From Myxococcus dinghuensis (GTDB lineage Bacteria > Myxococcota > Myxococcia > Myxococcales > Myxococcaceae), in the NCBI RefSeq assembly GCF_024198235.1, contig NZ_JAKCFB010000028.1, positions 1 to 64,000 of the forward strand: 64,000 nt of DNA, given 5' to 3'. Below, in pieces: positions 48,223-57,967 of this stretch; the first letter of the stretch is position 1; each line of letters opens with the position of its first letter. The notes below the pieces were generated by a model, which worked only from the letters and a program-made list of their open reading frames with translations, ran no database searches and was not told where the DNA came from. Made by a program: the position numbers and the translations under genes.

Positions 48223-51072
48223 TCAGTTGCTGACGAAGAAGTTGAAGCTCTGGACGGTGAAGTTGCCCACGCCGTCCGTCATCCACACGTCGACGGTGTG
48301 CGCGCCGTTGAGCAGCTCGCGGGTGTCGAGCGACGCGGTGTACGTGCCGTCCGCCTGCAGCGTGCCGGCGCGGATGCCGGACATGTCACGGCTGAAGCCG
48401 ATGTTGTTCAGCGGCCCGAAGTTGTCCGTGACGCGCGCGCGCAGGGTGATGGTGCCGCTCACCGTGGCGCCCACGGCGGGGGTCACCATCGTCGCGCTGG
48501 GCGCCTGCGTGTCGTAGTTGATGCGGCGCGTGGTGGTGGTGGAGACGCCCGTCTCGGAGGTGGTGACGATGGAGAGGTTGTTGACGCCCGGGGTGAGCGT
48601 CAGCGCCGTCTGCACCGCGCCGCCGCCGCGCGGCAACTGGAAGGGCGCGCCGCTGTTGATGCGCACCGTGGTCGCGGACAGCGACTGCACGTTGATGGTG
48701 TAGTTGAGCGAGTGGCCCGGCAGCGGGCCGAAGAGCTGGTTGTCACCCGGGTTGGTGCTCACCACCGGCGTGCCGGGGTCCACCCACAGGAAGACGAGCT
48801 TCTCCGTCACGTTGAAGGCGCTGTCGGTGGCGCGCACCAGGATGACCTGGTCGCCGTAGTTCACCGGCACCGTGTGCTCCACCGTGCCGTTGCCGAACTC
48901 GAGGATGGACGAGGCCACCCACTGCGTCTCCACGCGCACCGGCGTGGTGTCCTGCACGGACGACGTCACCTGCACCTGGAGCGAGCCGAGCGCCGCGCCG
49001 TTGACCGGCGCCAGGATGGTGAGCACCGGCGGCACGCGGTCCACCGTGAGGTTCACCTGCTTGGTGGTGACGCCGCCGAAGCTGTCGCGCGCCGTCATCT
49101 GGATGATGTTCGGGCCCTCGGAGAGGGTGATGGTGGTGAAGATGAGGCCGCCGTTGCCCGGCGTCAGGACGATGGGGTCCCCGCCATTGATGATGAACGC
49201 GGCGTAGATGACGGTGGCGCCCGGCGCGCGCGGCGTGGCGTAGCCCCAGATGTCGAGCGTCGTCTCGCGGGTGAACGCCGGCGGGTTGCCGATGGTCACC
49301 ATGGGCGTCAGGTGCGGGAACGGGTCGATGATGACGGTGCGCGAGTCGGTGCTGCCCAGCAGGTTGGCCATGGGCGGCGGGCGCTCGATGCCGGAGTACA
49401 CCGCGCGGAAGTCCTGCGTGCCCGTCACGGTCCAGGCGTCGGTGGGCGGAATCCAGGAGAAGGTGAACAGGCCGTCGCCGTCCACGTCCGCGTCCGCGCC
49501 CACGGGCACGCCCGCCACGAAGAAGGTGACCACGCCGTTGGTGGGGCCGACGACGGGGTTGTTGTTCGCGTCGCGCACGCGCGCCGACAGCGTGTTGCCC
49601 AGGCCGATGGTGATGTGCGCGTTGACCGCGGGCGCCTGGATGGTGGTGACCGTGGCCAGGCCCGTGACGGGCGGCAGCGGCGGGGTGTACGCGTTGACGC
49701 GGGCGGCGCCGGACACGCCGGGCGCGCCACCGGAGGCCGCGGTGAGCGTGATTTCACCCGTGAGCGCGGGCAGCAGGTTGGGGGGCGCCAGCACGGTGAC
49801 GGTGACGTTGCCCTCGCCGCCGGCGGGCAGGAACAGGCTCACCGGGTTGGGGAAGGACGCCCAGCCGGGCATGCCGCCGGAGGTGCTCAGCGTGTACGTG
49901 TCCGCCTGGTAGCCGTGGTTCTTCACGCGGAAGGTGAAGGTGACCTGCTGCGCGGTCGCGCTGCCGATGACCAGCTCCTTGCGGTTCTCGCCCACCACGG
50001 TGACCTGCACGCTGAAGTCGCCGAAGCACGACAGGCCCAGCGACGCGAAGGTGGTGGGGATGTCGAACGTCGCGGAGCCCGTGCGCCAGCTTCCGTCCGC
50101 GGACTGGCGCGTCTTCAGCCACTCGATGCTGCTGCGCACGCGCGTGTCCGTGGCGGGCTCGCGGCCGGCCAGGCACAGCGCGTAGATGGCGCTGCCCGTC
50201 GCCACGTCGTTGGCGGCGGCGTTGGCCAGGTCACCCCAGCCCGGGTTGCCCGGCGAGGTGCGCGCGAGCAGCCGGTTCGCCAGCGTGGTGATGGCGGCGG
50301 TGTTCTCCCCGCTGGGGCCGGGGCCCGCGGCCTTCAGGCCCACCACGGCCCAGGCCACCTGGAAGGTGTAGGGCATGCCGTTGCCGGTGGCGGTGGTGTC
50401 GTTGTTGTCCAGGTTGGCGCGCAGGTACGCCGCGGCGCGGTCCAGCGCCGTCTGGTACTGCGCGGCGCGCGCCGGGTCCACGCGCTGCTTGGCCTGCGAC
50501 AGGCCCGTCATGATGCGCGCGGTGGTGGGCACGCTGCCGTGGTCCACCGGGAAGCTGGCGTGGTCGGACGCCCACCGGCCGCTGGCCTCCTGGTTGGCCA
50601 CGGCCCAGTTGGCCGCCGCCACCAGCGAGCTGCTGTACTGCGTGGACACGTTCTGGTCGTACCCGGCCAGGCCGAACGTCGCGTACGACGTCTTCTCGTT
50701 GCGGAACGTGTTGTTGTCGTGGATCCACGAGCCGTTGGCCAGCTGCTGCGCCTTGATGCGCGCGCCCAGGTACTCCAGGTTGGCCGCGTTCGACTGGCCG
50801 TTGCTGGAGACGGCGTTCATGTCGTAGCCGTTGGCGCGCGCCGCGGCCAGGCCGAACGCCGAAGCGCCGGCGCGGTGGCACGCCACGCAGCCGTTCTCCG
50901 CCGTCCACGTGGCCACGTCGCCACTGAGGAAGTTGATGGCGCGCTGGGTGGCCTGGGTATTGGTCTGCGTCTGCGCCGACGCCGGCGAAGACAGGACGGA
51001 CACCAGCAGCGCCATCACCGCCGCGAGGGCGGAATGCCGCGGCCAGTGCCGGGTCTGGGTGGGACGAAGCAT
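48223..51072 (-). CDS. secreted protein with CxxCH motif, prenyltransferase/squalene-cyclase-like toroid and Ig-like repeats
   Basis: A 949-residue exported protein. A signal peptide (residues 1 to about 33, ending SSPASA) is followed by GCVACHRAG, a CxxCH haem-attachment motif (Cys62, Cys65, His66). Residues about 40-340 then show the QW-like helix pairs of terpenoid-cyclase/prenyltransferase alpha-toroids: AAAYLRANLDNND, QVAWAVVGLKAAG, and RSSIEWLKTRQSADGSWRTGS. The rest (about 345-949) is a chain of beta-sandwich, Ig- or FN3-like domains. The combination suggests a periplasmic or surface redox protein that may bind or process a polymer. No cyclase Asp-rich motif is evident, so the toroid may not be a cyclase. 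Upstream lies a 291-base interval with an inverted repeat. Confidence 0.75.
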   Translation of the reverse strand: MLRPTQTRHWPRHSALAAVMALLVSVLSSPASAQTQTNTQATQRAINFLSGDVATWTAENGCVACHRAGASAFGLAAARANGYDMNAVSSNGQSNAANLEYLGARIKAQQLANGSWIHDNNTFRNEKTSYATFGLAGYDQNVSTQYSSSLVAAANWAVANQEASGRWASDHASFPVDHGSVPTTARIMTGLSQAKQRVDPARAAQYQTALDRAAAYLRANLDNNDTTATGNGMPYTFQVAWAVVGLKAAGPGPSGENTAAITTLANRLLARTSPGNPGWGDLANAAANDVATGSAIYALCLAGREPATDTRVRSSIEWLKTRQSADGSWRTGSATFDIPTTFASLGLSCFGDFSVQVTVVGENRKELVIGSATAQQVTFTFRVKNHGYQADTYTLSTSGGMPGWASFPNPVSLFLPAGGEGNVTVTVLAPPNLLPALTGEITLTAASGGAPGVSGAARVNAYTPPLPPVTGLATVTTIQAPAVNAHITIGLGNTLSARVRDANNNPVVGPTNGVVTFFVAGVPVGADADVDGDGLFTFSWIPPTDAWTVTGTQDFRAVYSGIERPPPMANLLGSTDSRTVIIDPFPHLTPMVTIGNPPAFTRETTLDIWGYATPRAPGATVIYAAFIINGGDPIVLTPGNGGLIFTTITLSEGPNIIQMTARDSFGGVTTKQVNLTVDRVPPVLTILAPVNGAALGSLQVQVTSSVQDTTPVRVETQWVASSILEFGNGTVEHTVPVNYGDQVILVRATDSAFNVTEKLVFLWVDPGTPVVSTNPGDNQLFGPLPGHSLNYTINVQSLSATTVRINSGAPFQLPRGGGAVQTALTLTPGVNNLSIVTTSETGVSTTTTRRINYDTQAPSATMVTPAVGATVSGTITLRARVTDNFGPLNNIGFSRDMSGIRAGTLQADGTYTASLDTRELLNGAHTVDVWMTDGVGNFTVQSFNFFVSN

Positions 51073-51265
51073 GGAACTCCCTTGGGTGGATGCAGGCGCC
51101 CTTCATGGGCGTGCTCGCGACACCTCCGGGGACTCGTCGGGATGCAAGACGGCCCTCTTGGGCCGGGGAAATCCAGGGTTCCCGGTCCGAAAGGGTGTTT
51201 CCACGTGATGAAAAGCGTCCCCCCAGGCAGCGCGTGGAGATGAAATACTCCGATCTCATTGAAAC

Positions 51266-51290
51266 TGTCCAGTAGCCGAAATTCGGACAG
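51266..51290. promoter_or_regulatory. nested inverted repeats upstream of the CxxCH gene
   Basis: CCGAA-A-TTCGG (51276-51286) is a perfect palindrome about an odd base. It lies inside CTGTCC (51266-51271) with GGACAG (51285-51290). The interval is AT-rich for this genome and lies about 200 bases before the start of the minus-strand gene. Confidence 0.3.
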
Positions 51291-51363
51291 ATTCAGTGAT
51301 AACGGGGTTTTATGTGACCCCCACGCGCGTGACGCGTCCGTTGCGGCTGGAAGCGGGGATGGC

Positions 51364-52323
51364 TCATCCGCCGACGATGTCGAGTGTCTGTCCAACACTC
51401 TGGGCGCGAGCCCTGTCGTACAGGGCGCGCGCGAGTGCGAGGTCCTGCACGGCGAGTCCGGTCGAATCGAAGACGGTGACCTCGTTGCCCGTGCGGCCGG
51501 GCTGGAGGCCGGCGACGACCTCGCCGAGCGTGCCGGCAATCTGGTCCGCGCGCAGCAGCCCGTCGTGGAGGGGGACGTTGACCTCGCCGGAGTGGTGGGC
51601 CTGTTCGGTGTCGTCGATGAAGACGCGGCCCTCGGTGAGGATGCGCGCGTCCAGCTCCTGCTTGCCGGGGGCGTCCGCGCCCATGGCGTTGATGTGGGCG
51701 CCGGCCGTGAGCCACTCGCGCTTCACGACGGGGGTGCGCGAGGGGGTGGAGGTGCAGACGATGTCCGCGCCGGAGGCCTCCTGGAGGCTGACGACGCGGC
51801 CGCCCTTCTCGGCCTGGAGGGCCTTGGCGGCGGCCTCGGAGGTGTCGGCGAGGAGCAGCTCCAGCTCGCCGTAGATGGCGCGGTGCGCGTCGATGAGGAC
51901 GCGGGCCTGGACGCCGCAGCCGACGAGGCCGAGCGTGCGCGGCTGGGGCCGGGCGAGGAACCGGGAGGCGACGCCGCCGGCGCAGCCGGTGCGCCACGCG
52001 GTGAGCAGGGTGCCGTCGAGGATGGCCAGGGGCGAGGCGGTGTCCGGGTCGCTGAGGATGTAGAGCGCGCGGACGGTGGGCAGCTGGTGCTTCTTGGGGT
52101 TCTGGGGATGGGCGTTGACCCACTTCACGCCCGCGGCGCCGTCCAGGTAGGCGGGCATTGCGCGGAAGTCGCCGTCGTACTTGGGGAGGGACAGGTAGAC
52201 CTTGGGCGGCATGAGCGACTCGCCGCGGCCGTGGGCGCGGAAGGCGCGCTCGACGGCCTCCAGGCCGAGGTCGACGGTGTAGAGGCCGCGCATGTCGCGG
52301 GCGGTCAGGATGAGGGTGGGCAT
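51364..52323 (-). CDS. ornithine cyclodeaminase / mu-crystallin family enzyme
   Basis: A 319-residue NAD(P)-dependent enzyme of the OCD/mu-crystallin/alanine-dehydrogenase group. Substrate-side residues include GRGESLMPPKVYL and GVKWVNAHPQNP, followed by RTGCAGGVASRFLARP. The Rossmann motif is LGLVGCGVQARVLI (about 131-144). The reaction cannot be chosen between ornithine cyclisation, alanine or lysine dehydrogenation on sequence alone. The start is ATG 52323, four bases before which no strong Shine-Dalgarno is visible. It is divergent from the DUF1152 gene with a 66-base interval containing GCTATATACC, a possible -10 region. Confidence 0.87.
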   Translation of the reverse strand: MPTLILTARDMRGLYTVDLGLEAVERAFRAHGRGESLMPPKVYLSLPKYDGDFRAMPAYLDGAAGVKWVNAHPQNPKKHQLPTVRALYILSDPDTASPLAILDGTLLTAWRTGCAGGVASRFLARPQPRTLGLVGCGVQARVLIDAHRAIYGELELLLADTSEAAAKALQAEKGGRVVSLQEASGADIVCTSTPSRTPVVKREWLTAGAHINAMGADAPGKQELDARILTEGRVFIDDTEQAHHSGEVNVPLHDGLLRADQIAGTLGEVVAGLQPGRTGNEVTVFDSTGLAVQDLALARALYDRARAQSVGQTLDIVGG

Positions 52324-52389
52324 GGCGACGCTATATACCCGGATGGCCGGGTGCCGCCGTGTCCCGGCGTCGTGTGAAAGGACTGCAGC

Positions 52390-53340
52390 GTGGACTTGTC
52401 TACGTCCCCCTTGTTCGAGCGGCTCGCGCCGGCTCGCCATGTGCTCATCGCCGGAGGAGGTGGTGGCTTCGACGTGTTCAGCGGCCTGCCGCTGTACTTC
52501 CGGCTGCGTGAGCAGGGGAAGAAGGTGTCGCTGGCCAACCTGAGCTTCACGGACCTGGGGCGGGTGGACGCGGAGCCGGTGGCGCCGGGCGTGGTGCGTG
52601 TGGACGCGACGACGGCGGGGCCCGCGAACTACTTCCCGGAGGGACTCTTGTCCCAGTGGTTCGCGTCTCGTGGCGAGCAGGTGCCGGTGTATTGCCTCGA
52701 GCGCACGGGGATGGCGCCGGTGCGCAAGGCCTACGCGGCGCTGCGCGCGCTCCTGGACTTCGACACGGTGGTGTTGGTGGACGGTGGCACGGACATCCTG
52801 ATGCGTGGGGACGAGGCGGGGCTGGGCACGCCGCACGAGGACATCGCGAGCCTGGGCGCGGTGCATTCGTTGAAGGTGCGCGACAAGCTGGTGGTGTGCC
52901 TGGGGTTCGGCGTGGACCGGTACCATGGCGTGTGCCACGCGCACTTCCTGGAGTCCGTCGCGGCGCTGAGCCAGGCGGGGGCGTACCTGGGCGTCACGGC
53001 GCTGTTGGAGCCCATGCCGGAGGCGGCGCTGTTCAAGGAAGCGGTGACGTACGTGTGCCAGCGGATGCCGCACGCGCCCAGCATCGTGTCGCTGTCGGTG
53101 GTGTCGGCGCTGGAGGGGGCATATGGCGACGTGCACCGCACGGAGCGCACGCGGGGCAGCACGCTGTGGATCAACCCGTTGATGAGCATGTACTGGGCCT
53201 TCGACCTGGGGGCGGTGGCGCGGCGGTGCCTGTACCTGGATGCGCTGCGGGACACGAAGACGCACTGGGAGATGGACGCGGTCATCGAGCTGTTCCGCCA
53301 GGAGCTGCGCATCCGTCCGTGGCAGGACATCCCGGTGTGA
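52390..53340 (+). CDS. DUF1152 family protein
   Basis: A 316-residue protein starting with a Rossmann-like APARHVLIAGGGGGFDVFSGLPLYFRLREQGKKVSLANLSF, then DTVVLVDGGTDILMRGDEAGLGTPHEDIAS and KLVVCLGFGVDRYHGVCHAHFLE. These are the hallmarks of DUF1152, whose members are of unknown biochemical role and probably bind a nucleotide or nucleotide-sugar at the GGGGGFD loop. The start is GTG 52390, with AAAGGA 10-12 bases upstream. It is divergent from the OCD-type gene and 77 bases before the TPR-kinase gene, so a link with either is possible but not shown. Confidence 0.85.
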   Translation: MDLSTSPLFERLAPARHVLIAGGGGGFDVFSGLPLYFRLREQGKKVSLANLSFTDLGRVDAEPVAPGVVRVDATTAGPANYFPEGLLSQWFASRGEQVPVYCLERTGMAPVRKAYAALRALLDFDTVVLVDGGTDILMRGDEAGLGTPHEDIASLGAVHSLKVRDKLVVCLGFGVDRYHGVCHAHFLESVAALSQAGAYLGVTALLEPMPEAALFKEAVTYVCQRMPHAPSIVSLSVVSALEGAYGDVHRTERTRGSTLWINPLMSMYWAFDLGAVARRCLYLDALRDTKTHWEMDAVIELFRQELRIRPWQDIPV

Positions 53341-53417
53341 GGCGGGGTGGGGTTCCGGTGGGGCCGGGGGGCTGGCTACGCTCCGTGCGTGGCTGACGTG
53401 GAGAGGAGCGCCCCTCG

Positions 53418-56400
53418 TTGAGCGAGCAAGACGAGAACGAGCTGCGTCACGCGCTGGCCGAAGGGCTGGTGTCCCGCGAGGAGGCGCAGGCGCTTCGCGA
53501 GGACGCGGCGCGCATGGGGCTCCGTCCGCTCGACTTGCTGCGCGCGCGGGGGCGGTTGTCCGAAGACACGTATGTGTCGGCGCTCCGGTTGTTGAGGCCG
53601 GGGGACGCGGTGATGTCCCCTCCCGAGGTGGATGTGCACCGGGGCGCGCGTGGGGTGGGCGTGACGGAGGAGGGGGCCGCTCGTGCCAGCGCGAAAGCCC
53701 GACGCGAGCAGAAGCCCGGCGCGCCGCCTCGCGAGGCTTCTCCGGCGCAGGAGCCGGATGAAGTCGATAACGCCGACGCGAAAGCCCGACGCAGGCAAGC
53801 GTCCGGCGCGTCGCCTCGCGAGGCTGCTCCGGCGCAAGCGACGGACGAAGTCGATAACGCCGACGCGAAGCTCCAACGTGGGCGGGAGCCCGGCACTCTG
53901 CCTCGCGAGGCTGCTCCGGCGCAAGCGACGGACGAAGTCGATAACGCCGACGCGAAGCTCCAGCGTGGGCGGGAGCCCGGCACTCTGCCTCGCGAGGCGT
54001 CTCCGGACCACGAGACAGGTGTCGTGCGTCCACCCCCGGTATCGGACGCGGGCGAGGCCGCCACCGCCGAACCTCCGTTCCCCGTCCCAGGTTGGGAGCG
54101 CTACCAGCCGGTGCGCTTCCTCGGGCAGGGGGGCATGGGGCGCGTGTTCCTCACGTGGGACCCAGGTCTGCGTCGTCACGTGGCGCTCAAGTTCGTGCGC
54201 GGCGACGAGCCGGAGTTGAGCCGGCGCTTCGTCGCCGAGGCCCGCGCGCAGGCCCGGGTGGCGCACCCGCGTGTCTGCGAGGTGTACGAGGTGGGCGAGG
54301 TCCAGGGGCGCGCCTTCATCGCCATGCGCTACGTGGACGGGGTGTCGCTCGGGGCGCTGGCCGCCTCGCTCAGCCTGGAGCAGAAGGTCCTCCTGGTTCG
54401 CGAGGCGGCGGAGGGCGTACACGCCGCCCACCGCGCGGGGCTCGTCCATCGCGACATCAAGCCCGCCAACATCCTCGTGGAGCGTTCAGCGGAGGGCGTG
54501 CTGTCACCCTTCGTCATGGACTTCGGTCTGGCGCGCGACTGGAAGGAGGGCGTCACGGCCACCGGCACGGTGCTCGGGACGCCTCACTACATGTCGCCCG
54601 AGCAGGCCCGAGGTGAGGTGGCCCGGCTGGACCGACGCGCGGATGTCTACAGCCTCGGCGCCACGCTCTATGCCCTGCTCACCGGACAGCCTCCGATTCC
54701 CGGAGGCAATGGCCTGGAGGTGCTCGGCAACATCGCCACGGTGGAGCCCCGGCCGCCGCGCGCTCTCGACCGCGACATCCCCGTGGACCTGGAGGCCATC
54801 ACCCTCAAGTGCCTCGAGAAGGACCGCTCCGCGCGCTACGGCTCTGCGAGGGAGCTGGCGGAGGACCTCTCGCGCTTCCTCGACGGCGCGCCCGTGCTCG
54901 CGCGCACCGGGTTCGGCTACCGCGCGCGCAGGTGGCTGCGGCGGCACCGTCGTCCCGTGGTCGTGGGCACGGCGGGGTTGCTCGTGGTGGGGCTCGCGAT
55001 GGGGCAGGCCGTCCACGCGCGTCGCGAGGTCGCCGCGCGCGAGGCCCTCGCTCGGCGCTTCACCGAGCAGGTGGAGCGAATGGACGCGCAGGCCCGTCTG
55101 TCCGGCGCGGCACCTCGTCACGACCTGCGCGAGGACCGTGAGTCCTTGCGCGCGCGCATGCGCGACATCGAGGCAGCCATGCGCGAGGTGGGCCCGGAGG
55201 CGGAGGGGCCTGGCCAGTACGCCCTGGGCCGAGGCTTCCTCGCGTTGGATGACGTGGACGCGGCGAGAGGACATCTGGAGGTGGCGTGGCGCGCGGGTGA
55301 CACATCGCCTCGCGTCGCGTATGCGCTGGGCCTCTCGCTGGGGCAGCTCTACCAGCGAGAGCGACTGGTCGCGGAGCGACAGCGGGACGCGAAGGCGCGC
55401 GACGCTCATCTCGCAGAGGTGGTCCGGCTCTACCGGGACCCGGCTCGGGATTTCCTCCGCCGGGTCGGGCACGCGGAAGTGTCCGACCCGGAGTACGTCG
55501 CCGCGCTGCTCGACTTCCTGGAGGACCGACCCGAGGAGGCGCGAGCGAGGCTGACCGCCCTGAAGACACGGCGTCCCTGGTTCCACGAGGCGCCGCTGTT
55601 GCTCGGCGACATCCTGGTGGCGCGAGGCGCTCGCCGCTGGAACACCGGGGACCGAGAAGGGGCGCTCGTGGACCTCGACGCGGGACGCGCCGCGTATGCC
55701 CAGGCGACGGACGTGGGCCGCAGCGTGCCCGCCGTGTACCGGGCGCTGGCGCGCCTGGAGGCCTGGGCGTCGCTCATCGCCCTCTATGGCCAGGGCGACG
55801 CGGAGGCGCCCCTGGAGCGCGGCATGCGGGCCGTGGCCATGGCGCTCGAGTTGTCCTCGGACGACGCGGAGGCGCTCGAACTCCAGGCGGGCTTCCTCCG
55901 TCGTCAGGCGGAGCACCGGTCCCGACGGGGAAGCGAGGTCTCGTCACTGTTGGAACAGGCGATGGCGTCGGTGGACCGCGCGCTGCTGCTGGCGCCCGAC
56001 ATGCCCCGCCTCCACCACGAGCGCGCCGTCATCGCGTCGCAGGCCGCCCGGCACCGGCAGGAGGAGGGGCTGAATCCACGCGACCTGTTGCTCGAGGCCG
56101 AGAAGTCCTTCGCGCGCGTCCCCGAGGACGCCCGTGACTACGACTTCCACTCGGACTCCGGGCAGGTCTTCCGCATCGGGGCCGACCACGAGGAGGGCAC
56201 CGGTGGTGAATCGCTCGCGCTCCGGGGGCGCGCCATCGAGGCCAGTGAGCGGGCCATCGCGCTGGATGCCACCCGGTTGGAGGGCTGGCTCAACCTGGGC
56301 ACCGACCTGCTGTCCCGCGCCGGGCATCCCCAGGCACCGGAAGCGGACGCGGACCTGACGCGCGCGGTGGAGGCGCTGGAGCGCGCCCGCTCCATCAACC

Positions 56401-57326
56401 CGGGCCACGTCGCGGCGTGGTTCTACCTGGGCGAGGCGCACCTGGCGCGGGGGGCGAGGCTGCGGGACTCGGGGGAGGATCCGCGCCCGGTGCTGGAGGC
56501 GGCGCTGGCCGCCTATCGTCAGGGGCTCGCGCTGAATCCGGCGCTGCCTCCGCTCCACAACGGCGTGGGGACGGCGTTGTTCGAGCAGGCGAAGGCGAAC
56601 TGGGAGCGAGGCGTATCCCCCGAACCGCTGCTGACGTCCGCGCTCCAGTCCTTCCGGGAGGCCGCCCGCATCGCGCCGGCGCAGGGCTTCGCGCAGAACA
56701 ACCTGGGCGAGGTCCACGCGTGGCATGCGAGCGTGCTCGTGGTGCAAGGCGAGTCTCCGAGCGCGGAGGTGCGAGCGGCCCGGACCGCCCTGGAGGAGGC
56801 GCTGGTGCACATCCCTGGCCTGGCGCAGCCCTGGGTGAACCTGTCGGCCGCGCTCCTCGCGGAGGCGGAGGCCGTGGCGGCGCGGACGGGGACGCCCGGC
56901 CCCACGCTGGCCGAGGCCCTCCGCCACGCCCTCCATGCGGACTCCCTGAATCCGAACTCCGCGCAGGTCTGGCACCTGTTGGGGGACCTCCACGCGCTCC
57001 GGGCGCTCACCTCCCGGGAGACACGTCCAGAGGTCTTCGGTGAGGCGATGACCGCCTATCGCCGGGCGATGGAGCTGGAGCCCGCCCAGCCCGAGCATCC
57101 CCTGGCGATTGCGCGCCTCCTGCTGAAGTGGGGGAAGCGCCAGGCTCCGGAGAAGACCGAGGAGACGTGGCGGCGCGGGCTGGACTTCGCGGACATGGCG
57201 CTGTCACGGCGAGCGGCCTGGCCCCGCGCACGGGCTGTCCGAGCGGCCCTCTTCCTGGAGCTGAACGGACCGTTCGAGGACCGCTCCAGTCACCGCGAGC
57301 CCGCCGGAGGCCCTCCAATGCGATGA
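53418..57326 (+). CDS. Ser/Thr protein kinase with C-terminal TPR repeats
   Basis: A 1302-residue kinase. An acidic N-terminal domain (1-60) is followed by a 29-residue repeat region (93-200). The kinase domain is about 227-490: Gly-loop LGQGGMGRV (235-243), Lys258 (VALKF), HRDIKPAN (344-351), DFG (368-370), and GTPHYMSPEQAR. A membrane segment (about 512-532, VVVGTAGLLVVGLAMGQAVHA) is followed by a long TPR array (about 540-1290), so the sensor or partner-binding half is TPR-based and probably outside the membrane. The start is TTG 53418, supported by AGGAG 9 bases upstream. It is convergent with the lipoprotein gene, with 16 bases between stops. Confidence 0.9.
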   Translation: MSEQDENELRHALAEGLVSREEAQALREDAARMGLRPLDLLRARGRLSEDTYVSALRLLRPGDAVMSPPEVDVHRGARGVGVTEEGAARASAKARREQKPGAPPREASPAQEPDEVDNADAKARRRQASGASPREAAPAQATDEVDNADAKLQRGREPGTLPREAAPAQATDEVDNADAKLQRGREPGTLPREASPDHETGVVRPPPVSDAGEAATAEPPFPVPGWERYQPVRFLGQGGMGRVFLTWDPGLRRHVALKFVRGDEPELSRRFVAEARAQARVAHPRVCEVYEVGEVQGRAFIAMRYVDGVSLGALAASLSLEQKVLLVREAAEGVHAAHRAGLVHRDIKPANILVERSAEGVLSPFVMDFGLARDWKEGVTATGTVLGTPHYMSPEQARGEVARLDRRADVYSLGATLYALLTGQPPIPGGNGLEVLGNIATVEPRPPRALDRDIPVDLEAITLKCLEKDRSARYGSARELAEDLSRFLDGAPVLARTGFGYRARRWLRRHRRPVVVGTAGLLVVGLAMGQAVHARREVAAREALARRFTEQVERMDAQARLSGAAPRHDLREDRESLRARMRDIEAAMREVGPEAEGPGQYALGRGFLALDDVDAARGHLEVAWRAGDTSPRVAYALGLSLGQLYQRERLVAERQRDAKARDAHLAEVVRLYRDPARDFLRRVGHAEVSDPEYVAALLDFLEDRPEEARARLTALKTRRPWFHEAPLLLGDILVARGARRWNTGDREGALVDLDAGRAAYAQATDVGRSVPAVYRALARLEAWASLIALYGQGDAEAPLERGMRAVAMALELSSDDAEALELQAGFLRRQAEHRSRRGSEVSSLLEQAMASVDRALLLAPDMPRLHHERAVIASQAARHRQEEGLNPRDLLLEAEKSFARVPEDARDYDFHSDSGQVFRIGADHEEGTGGESLALRGRAIEASERAIALDATRLEGWLNLGTDLLSRAGHPQAPEADADLTRAVEALERARSINPGHVAAWFYLGEAHLARGARLRDSGEDPRPVLEAALAAYRQGLALNPALPPLHNGVGTALFEQAKANWERGVSPEPLLTSALQSFREAARIAPAQGFAQNNLGEVHAWHASVLVVQGESPSAEVRAARTALEEALVHIPGLAQPWVNLSAALLAEAEAVAARTGTPGPTLAEALRHALHADSLNPNSAQVWHLLGDLHALRALTSRETRPEVFGEAMTAYRRAMELEPAQPEHPLAIARLLLKWGKRQAPEKTEETWRRGLDFADMALSRRAAWPRARAVRAALFLELNGPFEDRSSHREPAGGPPMR
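53694..54017 (+). repeat. 87-bp in-frame tandem repeat in the kinase gene
   Basis: The segment GAAGTCGATAACGCCGACGC recurs at 53760, 53847 and 53934, exactly 87 bp apart. It encodes about 3.7 copies of a 29-residue unit ending TDEVDNADAK. The last two full copies are almost identical in sequence, so the repeat has expanded recently. Confidence 0.85.
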
Positions 57327-57342
57327 CACGGACGCCCATCCG

Positions 57343-57867
57343 TCAGCGGCGTGCCTCGTGCGGGTCGGGGACCTTGGTGACGACGTCGAGGTTGCCGCGG
57401 ATGGTCTCCTCGTCCTGCTCGGAGCAGTCCGCCTCCTTGCAGCCCTGCGAGCAGTCCCCGTCCTTGTTCGTGCAGACGCTGAGGCAGTACATGCCCGAGG
57501 GGAGGCCCAGGTCCTGCCAGTTGCCGTTGCTCGCGATGCTCCCGGTGAGCGTGGTGCCTCCATCCGCGAGGTGCTGGACGGCGCGCAGGTCGACGCACAG
57601 GCCCTTGTCCACCAGCGAGTTCAGCGCGAGGCCCTGTCCCGAGCACATCGTCCAGCCCTTCTTGCCGGGCGCGGGGCTGAAGTGCTTGCCCTGGTCGTCG
57701 GCGTTGACGGACAGGTCCAGGCAGGTGCCCGCGTCACCTGGACAGGTCCCCACCGCGCAGGGGTCGTCCTGCGCGACCTCGGCGGCTGGCGTCTCGCGCA
57801 CCCGCGTCGCACAGGCCACCGCGCCCGCCACGAGCAACATCCCCACGACCCTGATTCCATTCCGCAT
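57343..57867 (-). CDS. predicted lipoprotein, Cys-rich (174 aa)
   Basis: A 174-residue protein. The N-terminus (MRNGIRVVGMLLVAGAVAC) is a lipoprotein signal with Cys at 19. The mature part is unusually rich in Cys (DDPCAVGTCPGDAGTCLDL, GKKGWTMCSGQGLAL, KGLCVDL, MYCLSVCTNKDGDCSQGCKEADC), about 12 in all, which suggests disulfide-bonded knots. The start at 57867 is preferred over one 57 bases upstream because it gives the signal directly. No family is recognised. It stands between the TPR kinase and the sigma-54 activator, which could regulate it. Confidence 0.72.
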   Translation of the reverse strand: MRNGIRVVGMLLVAGAVACATRVRETPAAEVAQDDPCAVGTCPGDAGTCLDLSVNADDQGKHFSPAPGKKGWTMCSGQGLALNSLVDKGLCVDLRAVQHLADGGTTLTGSIASNGNWQDLGLPSGMYCLSVCTNKDGDCSQGCKEADCSEQDEETIRGNLDVVTKVPDPHEARR

Positions 57868-57967
57868 GTGCACACCCTCCGAACGGCTCGAATGACCCTC
57901 GGGGTAGAGCACGGCTCGTGCCACGCGAGCATCCGCGCACGCACCCGTGGGACCCGATGCCCGCGTG

